Shown here: one piece after another, positions 1 through 6,946 of the stretch | Layout: each line of letters opens with the position of its first letter | Position numbering within the stretch: the first letter of the stretch is position 1 | Source: Neoroseomonas lacus | GTDB taxonomy: Bacteria; Pseudomonadota; Alphaproteobacteria; Acetobacterales; Acetobacteraceae | Length of the DNA stretch: 64,000 bases | NCBI RefSeq assembly: GCF_014644535.1 | Contig: NZ_BMKW01000007.1 | Span: 186,001-250,000, forward strand | Direction: 5' to 3' | Made by a program: the position numbers and the translations under genes | The notes under the pieces: generated by a model | The model's database searches: none | Told to the model about the DNA's origin: nothing | The model's input: only the letters and a program-made list of their open reading frames with translations

Positions 1-1
1 G

Positions 2-448
2 TCCTTCGCCGACCTGCAGCCGGCCCTCTCGACCGGCGCCGTCGATGGGCAGGAAAACCCGGTCAACCTCTTCCTCGCCTTCCGCATGGACACGCTGGCG
101 CAAAAGTACCTGACCATCTGGAACTACGTCGCCGATGCCGGCATCTTCGTGGTCTCCAAGCAGGTGATGGAATCCTTCGCCCCGGCCGACCGCGACCTGG
201 TCATCGCCTGCGCCCGCGAAGCCGCCCTCAAGCAGATCGCCGACACCCGCAAGGGCACCGGCATCGGCGGCGACCGCTCCGCCTTCGAGGAATGCGCCCG
301 CCGCGGCGTCGAAGTGACGGAACTGACGCCCGACGAAAAGACCGCCTTCGCCAACGCCACCCGCCCGGTCTTCGACAAATGGGCGCAGACCGTGGGCATG
401 CCGCTGGTGCAGAAAGCCCAGGCGGCGATCAGCCGCGCCACGGCCTGA
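2..448 (+). CDS. dctP: TRAP transporter substrate-binding protein (DctP), 3' end only
   Basis: The window opens inside this gene; the frame is open from base 2 and ends in TGA at 446-448, giving about 148 C-terminal residues. The motif GAVDGQENPVN followed by a conserved aromatic/hydrophobic stretch (KYLTIWNYV) is the hallmark of the DctP/SBP family 7 C-terminal lobe. The protein would be a periplasmic receptor handing an organic acid to the DctQM permease encoded 7 bp downstream. The ligand cannot be read from this fragment. The signal peptide and N-terminal lobe lie outside the window. The family call is secure, the substrate unknown. Confidence 0.93.
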   Translation, partial: SFADLQPALSTGAVDGQENPVNLFLAFRMDTLAQKYLTIWNYVADAGIFVVSKQVMESFAPADRDLVIACAREAALKQIADTRKGTGIGGDRSAFEECARRGVEVTELTPDEKTAFANATRPVFDKWAQTVGMPLVQKAQAAISRATA

Positions 449-455
449 CGCGGCG

Positions 456-965
456 GTGAGTGCCGAACTCGACCCGGCGGCCGCGCTGCCGGAACCGCGT
501 ACGCTCGTGCCACTGTCCTTCGAGCGGGTGCTGCTGGCGCTCGCCATGGGCGCCATGGCGCTGATCACCGCGGCGAATGTCGCGACGCGGTACCTCAGCA
601 ACGTCTCGCTTGCCTTCACCGAGGAATACTCGGTGGTGCTCATGGTGGTGGTGGCGATGGTCGGCACGGCGCTCGCCATCGCCTGCGGCCGTCACATCCG
701 CATCGCGTATTTCACCGACCTGCTCTCGCCCGCCACCCGGCGCCGCGCCGAAATCCTGGCACTGCTGCTGAGCATCGCCTGCTTCGGCCTGCTCGCCGTC
801 TTCGGCGCCTCCCTCGCCCGCGACGAGTACCGCTTCGAGGTGCTCTCCAACGGCCTGGGCAATCCGCAATGGATCTACACCGGCATGATGCCGTTGCTCT
901 CGTTGCTGGTGATCGCGCGCGCCGCCGGTCGCCTGGTCCGTCTCGCGCGTGGCGAGGATGGCTGA
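456..965 (+). CDS. dctQ: TRAP transporter small permease (DctQ)
   Basis: This 169-residue protein has four hydrophobic segments (about residues 22-42, 58-78, 95-118 and 135-155), the layout of DctQ small subunits. It pairs with DctM in the inner membrane to make the TRAP permease. The GTG at 456 is the natural start, 7 bp after the dctP stop, and the stop lies 3 bp before dctM, so the three genes form one operon. Length is normal for the family. DctQ sequences diverge strongly, so the call leans on topology and neighbours as much as on motifs. Confidence 0.92.
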   Translation: MSAELDPAAALPEPRTLVPLSFERVLLALAMGAMALITAANVATRYLSNVSLAFTEEYSVVLMVVVAMVGTALAIACGRHIRIAYFTDLLSPATRRRAEILALLLSIACFGLLAVFGASLARDEYRFEVLSNGLGNPQWIYTGMMPLLSLLVIARAAGRLVRLARGEDG

Positions 966-968
966 GCC

Positions 969-2255
969 ATGATCCCCGTCACGCTCTTCGCCGGCTTCGC
1001 GCTGCTGATGATCATCGGCGTGCCGATCGGCGTCTGCCTCGGCCTCGCCGGCGCCTTCGCCATCTGGCTCGCCGACCAGTCCATCATGGCGATGCCCACC
1101 AATGTCTACGCCGGTATCGCGAAATACCCGCTGATCGCCATTCCGATGTTCGTCCTCGTCGGCAGCGTCTTCGACCGCACCGGCGTCGCCCTGCGCCTGG
1201 TCCGCTTCGCCACCGCGCTGGTCGGCGCGGGGCGCGGCGCTCTCGCCTCCGTCGCCGTGCTGGTGGCCATGGTCATGGGCGGCATCTCCGGCTCCGGCCC
1301 GGCGACCTCCGCCGCCGTCGGCCAGGTCGTCACCCGCAGCATGGTCGAGGACGGCTACCCGCGCGCCTTCATCGCCAGCACCGTCGGCGCCGCGGCCGCG
1401 ACCGACATCCTGATCCCGCCCTCGGTCGCCTTCATCGTCTATGCGGTGCTGGTGCCCGGCGTCTCGGTGCCGGCGATCTTCGCGGCGGGAATGATCCCCG
1501 GCATCCTCGCCGGCCTGTCGATCATCGTCGCCGTCGTCATCCTCTCGATCCTGAACGATCTCGGCGGCAAGGCGCGCCAGCGCGAGGTGTTGCAGGTCTG
1601 GGCCACCTTCAAGGAAGCCTTCTGGGGCCTGCTCGCGCCGGTGGTGATCCTGGGCGGCATGCGCATCGGCGTCTTCACGCCGACCGAGGCCGCGGTGATG
1701 GCCGTCTTCTACGGCCTGTTCGTCGGCTTCGTGATCTACCGCACGCTCACCCTGCGCGACGTCTATGAAATGCTGGTCGAGGCCGGCGAGGTCTCTGCGG
1801 TGATCCTGATCGTCGTGGCGCTCGCCACGGTCTTCGCCTGGTCCACCAGCACGCTCGGCATCGTGCAGCCGATCGCCGATTGGGTCGTCGGGCTCGGTTA
1901 CGGCTCGTCCGGAACGCTGGTGATGCTGACGCTGTTCCTCATCATCGTCGGCATGTTCCTCGACGGCATCTCGATCTTCCTGATCCTGCTGCCGGTGCTG
2001 CTGCCCATCGCCAACACCTTCCAGTGGGACCTGACCTGGTTCGGCGTGGTGCTCACCATGATGATCGCCATCGGCCAGTTCACCCCACCCATGGCGGTGA
2101 ACCTCATGGTGTCCTGCCGGATCGCCGGGGTGTCGATGGAAAGCACCATCCCCTGGGTGACCTGGCTGGTGCTCGCCATGACGATCGCCGCCGCGGCCGT
2201 CATGGCCATGCCGGAACTCGCCCTCGGTCTGCCGCGAGCGATGGGGTTGATGTAG
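969..2255 (+). CDS. dctM: TRAP transporter large permease (DctM)
   Basis: The 428-residue product is a polytopic membrane protein with about twelve hydrophobic segments and typical DctM features: an N-terminal GVPIGVCLGLAGAFAIW stretch, the small-residue segment MGGISGSGPATSAAVG near residue 105, and a C-terminal region with QFTPPMAVNL. It is the sodium/proton-coupled channel subunit that imports solute delivered by DctP. The start is 3 bp after the dctQ stop. It runs tail-to-tail into the Bug receptor gene, with only 3 bp between the stops and no obvious terminator. Confidence 0.95.
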   Translation: MIPVTLFAGFALLMIIGVPIGVCLGLAGAFAIWLADQSIMAMPTNVYAGIAKYPLIAIPMFVLVGSVFDRTGVALRLVRFATALVGAGRGALASVAVLVAMVMGGISGSGPATSAAVGQVVTRSMVEDGYPRAFIASTVGAAAATDILIPPSVAFIVYAVLVPGVSVPAIFAAGMIPGILAGLSIIVAVVILSILNDLGGKARQREVLQVWATFKEAFWGLLAPVVILGGMRIGVFTPTEAAVMAVFYGLFVGFVIYRTLTLRDVYEMLVEAGEVSAVILIVVALATVFAWSTSTLGIVQPIADWVVGLGYGSSGTLVMLTLFLIIVGMFLDGISIFLILLPVLLPIANTFQWDLTWFGVVLTMMIAIGQFTPPMAVNLMVSCRIAGVSMESTIPWVTWLVLAMTIAAAAVMAMPELALGLPRAMGLM

Positions 2256-2258
2256 CCG

Positions 2259-3230
2259 TCAGGAAGCGCGCAGCCCGAGTTCCTGGACGGTGCGCTTCTC
2301 CTCCTCATTCTGCAGCATCGCCGCCGTGGCGTAGTCCTCGGTGCCGAGATAGCGCACCGGCATGTCGAAGCGCGCGATGGTCGCCAGATGCGCCGGGTCG
2401 TACAGCGCCTCCTTGAAGGCGTCGTGCAGGATGCGCACCACGCCGGGGTCCATGCCACGCGGACCGGCGACGCCGTAGGTGCTCTCACCCAGCACATCGA
2501 AGCCCTGCTCGCGGAAGGTCAGCACCTCGGGGAATCGCGCTGCGCGTTCGCTCATCCAAACGCCGAGCACGCGCACCTGACCCTCCAGCGCCATGTCGGC
2601 CCAGGCGCTGGTCTCGGCAGAGAAATGGATGTCGCCGGACAGCAGCGCCTGCAAATTGGGCGCCGCACCGCGGAACGGCACCGGCACCCAGTCGATCCCG
2701 GCCAGCCGCGCGAAGCGCGTCATCTGGACATCGGTGGTGTTCGCCCCCGGCGTGCCGTAGCTGATCTTGCCCGGATTAGCCCGCGCATAGGCGACCACGT
2801 CGCGCATGTCGCGCCACGGGGAATCGGGCCGCACCACCACCCCCCCCATATAACCGACCAGCCGGATGATCCAGGAAAAGTCCCGCATCGGGTCCCATTG
2901 CGGCCGCTCGGTCATCGCCGGCATGCGGAAGGTCCCGTTGGGCATCTGCCCGATGGTGTAGCCATCCGGCCGCCCTTCCCGCGCCATGTACAGCGCGCCG
3001 AGCGTGCCGGAGGCACCCGGCTTGTTCTCGACAACGACGGGTTGGCCAAGCCGCCTGGACGCCTGGTCGCAGATCGACCGCATCTGGATGTCGGTCGCAC
3101 CGCCCGGCGTCCACGGCACCAGCACCCGGATGGACCGGTCAGGATAGCGTGACTGCGCCAAGGCCGGCCGTGCGAGCATCGCCGCCCCGGAGATGGCCAG
3201 CATCAAACGCCGGCCCGTCGAACCGTCCAT
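2259..3230 (-). CDS. Bug-family (tripartite tricarboxylate transporter) substrate-binding protein
   Basis: A 323-residue secreted receptor. Residues 1-25 form a signal peptide ending in ALAQS, followed by the Bug signature: YPDRSIRVLVPWTPGGATDI, then VVENKPGASG near residue 60 and ISYGTPGANTTD mid-protein. Such proteins bind carboxylates in the periplasm, often for TctAB permeases, but no TctAB genes are nearby, so it may be an orphan receptor or serve a distant permease. The ATG at 3230 has its Shine-Dalgarno (GGGAGG) inside a perfect 10-bp hairpin, and an 18-bp palindrome lies just upstream; both suggest regulated expression. The ligand is unknown. Confidence 0.92.
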   Translation of the reverse strand: MDGSTGRRLMLAISGAAMLARPALAQSRYPDRSIRVLVPWTPGGATDIQMRSICDQASRRLGQPVVVENKPGASGTLGALYMAREGRPDGYTIGQMPNGTFRMPAMTERPQWDPMRDFSWIIRLVGYMGGVVVRPDSPWRDMRDVVAYARANPGKISYGTPGANTTDVQMTRFARLAGIDWVPVPFRGAAPNLQALLSGDIHFSAETSAWADMALEGQVRVLGVWMSERAARFPEVLTFREQGFDVLGESTYGVAGPRGMDPGVVRILHDAFKEALYDPAHLATIARFDMPVRYLGTEDYATAAMLQNEEEKRTVQELGLRAS

Positions 3231-3234
3231 GCCG

Positions 3235-3261
3235 TTCCTCCCAACGTCTCATTGGGAGGAA
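3235..3261 (-). promoter_or_regulatory. Hairpin sequestering the ribosome binding site of the Bug receptor gene
   Basis: On the minus strand a perfect 10-bp stem (arms 3252-3261 and 3235-3244, 7-nt loop 3245-3251) ends four bases before the ATG at 3230. Its 3' arm contains GGGAGG, the only good Shine-Dalgarno for this gene, so the ribosome site would be base-paired in the mRNA. The geometry is seen directly. Translational control, or a dual role as a 3' hairpin for the upstream peroxiredoxin gene, is inference. Confidence 0.65.
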
Positions 3262-3267
3262 GCATGC

Positions 3268-3285
3268 ACCGACCGATCGGTCGGT
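3268..3285. promoter_or_regulatory. 18-bp perfect palindrome, TetR-type operator candidate
   Basis: ACCGACCGATCGGTCGGT is its own reverse complement. It lies between the peroxiredoxin stop and the Bug receptor start, about 38 bp upstream of that ATG. TetR-family repressors commonly bind palindromes of the type CCGACCG/CGGTCGG. A shorter copy of the core (14 bp) sits upstream of the FadJ-like gene at 18367-18380. No TetR gene is present in this window, so the cognate regulator is unknown. Confidence 0.5.
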
Positions 3286-3310
3286 TGCGAGGATTATCCG
3301 CGCGCAGCGA

Positions 3311-3967
3311 TCACGGCTGCGGGACGATGCGGATATACGGCTTAGGTTCCTTCCAGCCGAGCGGGAACAGCTTTTTCGCATCCTCATTGTTGACCGAGCC
3401 GGCGATGATCACGTCTTCGCCATGCTTCCAGTTCGCCGGCGTCGCCACCTTGTGCTTCGCGGTGAGCTGGAGGCTGTCGAGCAGCCGCAGCACCTCGTCG
3501 AAATTGCGCCCTGCCGTCATCGGATAGGCGAGATAGGCCTTCACTATCTTGTCCGGTCCGATGAAGACGACGACACGCACCGTCTGGTTTGTCGCTGCCG
3601 TGCGCCCTTCAGAACTGGTGCCCGCATCCGCCGGCAACATCCCGTACAGCTTCGAGACTTCCAGCGTCGTATCGCCGATCATCGGATAGGTCACCGCATG
3701 GCCGGTCACCTCGCGGATATCGTCCGCCCAACGGCTGTGCTCGCCCACCGGATCGACCGACAGGCCGATGATCTTGGTGTTGCGCTTGTCGAATTCCGGC
3801 TTCAGCCCCGCCATGGTGCCGAGCTCGGTGGTGCAGACCGGCGTGAAGTCCTTCGGATGGCTGAACAGGATGGCCCAGCCGTCGCCGATCCATTCATGGA
3901 AATTGATGCGCCCCTGGGTGGTCTCGGCGTCGAAATTCGGTGCGGTCTGGCCGATCTGAATGCTCAT
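3311..3967 (-). CDS. 1-Cys peroxiredoxin (Prx6/AhpC-TSA family)
   Basis: The 218-residue protein starts at an ATG preceded by a strong AGGAGG. The peroxidatic site PKDFTPVCTTELG puts the catalytic cysteine at residue 45, and there is no other cysteine, which marks the 1-Cys Prx6 class. The C-terminal PRDX6-type dimer region (LQLTAKHKVATPANW) is present, and the length is typical. It reduces hydrogen, organic or lipid peroxides in the cytoplasm. The frame is open 23 codons further upstream, but the AGGAGG spacing fixes this start. It appears monocistronic, or may read through into the Bug receptor gene. Confidence 0.95.
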   Translation of the reverse strand: MSIQIGQTAPNFDAETTQGRINFHEWIGDGWAILFSHPKDFTPVCTTELGTMAGLKPEFDKRNTKIIGLSVDPVGEHSRWADDIREVTGHAVTYPMIGDTTLEVSKLYGMLPADAGTSSEGRTAATNQTVRVVVFIGPDKIVKAYLAYPMTAGRNFDEVLRLLDSLQLTAKHKVATPANWKHGEDVIIAGSVNNEDAKKLFPLGWKEPKPYIRIVPQP

Positions 3968-4111
3968 GCGACTGCCTCCTTCAAGGTCATGGTGCCGAAA
4001 TGTGCACAAGCAACGGCGCCCCGCAAGCGCGAGCACGCCTTGCTCCGCCCGCCGGCGACGCGACGATCAGCATGCGCGCACAGACCCGCTCGTGAAAAGC
4101 CCTGCCTCGCG

Positions 4112-5077
4112 TCAGGCGCCGGCCACGCGCCGAATCGCCTCCGCGACGCGGGCGGGGGTGATCCGCATCGCATTCTCGAGCGGCGGGCTGAACGGCACCG
4201 GCGCCCGCGCCGCGCCCAGCCGCTCCACCGCCCGCAGCCCACCGGTCCCGACCGCCTCGACGACGCGCGCCACCACCTCCGCCCCGAAGCCCGACACCGT
4301 GACCGCTTCATGCACCACCAGCAGTCGCCCGGTGCGCCGGACGGAGGTGACCACCGCCGCCTCATCCCACGGCCACAGGCTGCGCAGGTCGAATACGTCG
4401 CAGGCGATGCCACACTCCCGCGCGCCCTGCTCGACCACCGGCACGCAGGCCGACCAGGTCACCACCGTCGCCGCGTCGCCGGAAGCCGCGTGGCGCGCAA
4501 CACCGAACGGGATCGGCGCGGCGTCATCCGCCACCTCGCCCTCCGCGGTCCACAGATTCTTCGGCTCCATCAGCACCACCGGATCATCCGACCGGATCGC
4601 CGATTTCAACAGCCCCGCCGCATCCGCCGGCGTGCCGGGTGCCACCACCACCAGCCCCGGAATATGCGTCAGCCAGGCTTCCAGACACTGGCTGTGCTGC
4701 GCTGCGGAATTGCGCCACATCCCCTGCGGCATGCGCACCACCAGCGAGGCGCGCCCCTGCCCGCCGAACATGTAGCGCACCTTGGCGATCTGGCTGACCA
4801 GCTCATCCATCGCGCACAGCGTGAAATCGGCGATCCGCATCTCGACGATCGGCCGCGTGCCGCACAGCGCCGCGCCGAGCCCGGCCCCCATGATGGTGCT
4901 CTCCGAAATCGGCGTGGAGACGATGCGCTCCGTGCCGAACTCCTCCACCAACCCTTTGTACTGACCGAAGATGCCACCCTGGACGAGATCCTCCCCCAGC
5001 GCCCAGACCAACGGGTCGCGCCGCATCTCCTCGGCCAGCGCGCGGCGCGCCGCTTCGGCGAAGGTCATGCGGGTCAT
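4112..5077 (-). CDS. ThDP-dependent 2-oxoacid dehydrogenase E1 component, beta subunit
   Basis: The 321-residue protein is a transketolase-like pyrimidine-binding plus C-terminal subunit: MTFAEAARRALAEEMRRDP at the start, GEDL near residue 30, ISESTIMGAGLGAALCGTRP around residue 65, and MPQGMW further on. This matches the beta subunits of pyruvate, acetoin and branched-chain oxoacid dehydrogenases. It would form an alpha2beta2 heterotetramer with the gene just upstream, whose stop overlaps this ATG (ATGA, 5074-5077), so the two are translationally coupled. A second ATG three codons in is also possible. No E2 or E3 gene is adjacent, so the 2-oxoacid substrate is not known. Confidence 0.92.
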   Translation of the reverse strand: MTRMTFAEAARRALAEEMRRDPLVWALGEDLVQGGIFGQYKGLVEEFGTERIVSTPISESTIMGAGLGAALCGTRPIVEMRIADFTLCAMDELVSQIAKVRYMFGGQGRASLVVRMPQGMWRNSAAQHSQCLEAWLTHIPGLVVVAPGTPADAAGLLKSAIRSDDPVVLMEPKNLWTAEGEVADDAAPIPFGVARHAASGDAATVVTWSACVPVVEQGARECGIACDVFDLRSLWPWDEAAVVTSVRRTGRLLVVHEAVTVSGFGAEVVARVVEAVGTGGLRAVERLGAARAPVPFSPPLENAMRITPARVAEAIRRVAGA

Positions 5078-6054
5078 GCCGGCGCTCCCGCATCCTGCAC
5101 ATCGCTGAAGGCCGCCCCCGGATCGGGCCAGGGCGCGACCATCGCCGCGCCGCGATGCCCCTGCATCTCCGCCACCGCCTGCGCCTCGATGGAGGCGATC
5201 TCGGCGCCCGGGACGCCCTCCGCCTCCAGCACCGCGGCGAGCCGCCGGATGCAGTCGCGCTCGCGCGCGGCGGCCGCTTCCTCCGCCGGTCGATACGCCG
5301 CGACGTCTGTGCCGGTATGCCCCTCCCAGCGATAGCATTTGGCATGCAGGAATTGCGGCCCCGCACCACCGCGGATGCGCGCCACCAGTTCCGATGCGGC
5401 GGCATCCACCGCCAACGCATCCTCGCCATTCACCGCTGTCGCCGGCACGCCGCAGGCTTCCGCGCGCACCGCCGGCCCGCCACCCGCCGTCACCGCGCTG
5501 TTGCGCGTGAAGGCGGCGAAGCCATTATCCTCGCAAACGAACAGCACCGGCAGCCGATACAGCGCCGCCCAATTCATCCCTTCGAGAAACGGCCCGCGAT
5601 TGACCGCACCATCGCCGAAGAAACACGCCACGATCGCGTCTTCCTTGGTCAGTCGGATCGCCTGCGCGGCGCCGCAGGCGATCGGAATGCCCGCCCCCAC
5701 CACGCCGTTCGCGCCCAGCATCCCCACCGCGAAATCGGCGATATGCATCGACCCGCCTTTGCCGCCGCAGGACCCGCCGGCGCGGCCATGCAGTTCCAGC
5801 ATCATCGCTCGCGCATCCGCCCCCTTGGCGATGGCATGCCCATGCCCGCGATGCGTCGAGGTGATCCGGTCCGCCCGCTTCAGATTTGAACAGACCCCAA
5901 CCGCCACGCCTTCCTGCCCGATCGAGGGATGCACCACCCCCGGCGCCTCGCCCGAACGCATCGCGGCGACGGCCTCCTGCTCGAAGGCCCGGATGCGCGC
6001 CATGTCGCGCAGCATCGCGATGCGCCGAGCCGTCTCGTTGGACCTGCCAGGCAT
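5074..6054 (-). CDS. ThDP-dependent 2-oxoacid dehydrogenase E1 component, alpha subunit
   Basis: A 326-residue E1 alpha subunit. RIRAFEQEAVAAMRSGEAPG near the N-terminus, THRGHGHAIAKG at about residue 80, GGKGGSMHIAD at about residue 108 and the ThDP motif GDGAVNRGPFLEGMNWAAL with EDNGFAA at about 155-190 are all present. The ATG at 6054 has GGGGAG upstream. It binds ThDP with the coupled beta subunit to decarboxylate a 2-oxoacid. A 70-bp gap separates it from the divergently read gene at 6125, so the two transcripts may share regulation. Acetoin- or pyruvate-type E1 is the closest family. Confidence 0.93.
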   Translation of the reverse strand: MPGRSNETARRIAMLRDMARIRAFEQEAVAAMRSGEAPGVVHPSIGQEGVAVGVCSNLKRADRITSTHRGHGHAIAKGADARAMMLELHGRAGGSCGGKGGSMHIADFAVGMLGANGVVGAGIPIACGAAQAIRLTKEDAIVACFFGDGAVNRGPFLEGMNWAALYRLPVLFVCEDNGFAAFTRNSAVTAGGGPAVRAEACGVPATAVNGEDALAVDAAASELVARIRGGAGPQFLHAKCYRWEGHTGTDVAAYRPAEEAAAARERDCIRRLAAVLEAEGVPGAEIASIEAQAVAEMQGHRGAAMVAPWPDPGAAFSDVQDAGAPA

Positions 6055-6124
6055 GCCGTTTTCTCCCCTGTTGCCAGCCCTGCCGCCGCGCTCTACTCCC
6101 GAGGAGGGAGAAGGAAACGTGGAC

Positions 6125-6946
6125 ATGCTGGACCGACTCATTGTCGTGGACAGCGTCACCCGGCTGGGGCCGGAGGCGCAAGGGCGGGTGATCGTCGGTG
6201 GCTCCCATGGCGGGGTCTATGCCGCCTATCTCGCGGCCAAGGCGCGCGTCGCCGGCGTGCTGCTTAACGATGCCGGCCTTGGCCTCGGTGCCGCCGGTAT
6301 TGCCGGGCTGGATTACCTGCAGCCCCTCGGCATTCCCGCCGCCTGCTGTTCGCATCGCAGCGCGCGCATCGGGGACGGTTTCGACCTTCTCGGCCGCGGC
6401 CTCGTCAGCCATGTGAATAGCGCCGCCGCCGCGCTCGGCATCGAACCAGGCATGTGGTGCCGCGAAGCCGCGCGCCGCCTCGCCGCCGCACCGCTCTACC
6501 CGGCCGATGCTCCCGACAGCGTCGAATCCCGCTTCCCCATCGAGGTCCCCGGCCGCGCCCGTGCTTCCGCGATGGATTCCAACTCGCTGATGACGCCCGA
6601 CGATGACGGCACCGTCGTCGTCACCGGCAGCCATGGCGGGCTGCTCGGCGGCCGGCCCGAAACCGCGGCGCGCGCCGCCGTCTTCGCCGCGCTCTACAAC
6701 GATGCCGATGGCGGCATCGACGGCGCCGGCTTCACGCGGCTGCCCGCGCTCGATGCGCGCGGCATCGCCGCCGCCACCTACTCCGTCTGGACCGCGCGCA
6801 TCGGCGATGGCCGTTCGGCTGTCGAGACCGGCATCGTCTCCAGCGTCAATGCCCGCGCCGCCTTCCTCGGGCTCAAGCCCGGCGGCACGGTCCGCGACGC
6901 CATCACCCTGCTCGCCGAAGCCAGCACGAAGGACCGCCCCGCGTGA
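6125..6946 (+). CDS. Unrecognised protein with two copies of a GSHGG/ARIGDG domain
   Basis: I do not recognise this 273-residue cytoplasmic protein. It is an internal duplication: residues 9-110 and 151-254 share, in the same order, D-S, then V-x-V-x-GSHGG (26-30 and 168-172), a NDA core (48-50, 192-194), a GI-x-AA segment, ARIGDG (80-85, 224-229), G-x-VS-x-VN (92-98, 236-242) and LG-x-x-PG. The strict glycine/histidine/aspartate conservation suggests a ligand or catalytic site in each half. It has no signal peptide or membrane segment. Its stop overlaps the GTG of the ThDP enzyme downstream, so the two should be made together. A GTG two codons earlier (6119) is an alternative start; GGAGG lies upstream. 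Confidence 0.85.
   Translation: MLDRLIVVDSVTRLGPEAQGRVIVGGSHGGVYAAYLAAKARVAGVLLNDAGLGLGAAGIAGLDYLQPLGIPAACCSHRSARIGDGFDLLGRGLVSHVNSAAAALGIEPGMWCREAARRLAAAPLYPADAPDSVESRFPIEVPGRARASAMDSNSLMTPDDDGTVVVTGSHGGLLGGRPETAARAAVFAALYNDADGGIDGAGFTRLPALDARGIAAATYSVWTARIGDGRSAVETGIVSSVNARAAFLGLKPGGTVRDAITLLAEASTKDRPA

Noticed and set aside
3149..5335. Plus-strand open frame of over 700 codons across the Bug, peroxiredoxin and E1 beta genes
   Set aside because: It spans three unrelated minus-strand genes and an intergenic region, with low-complexity Arg/His translation.
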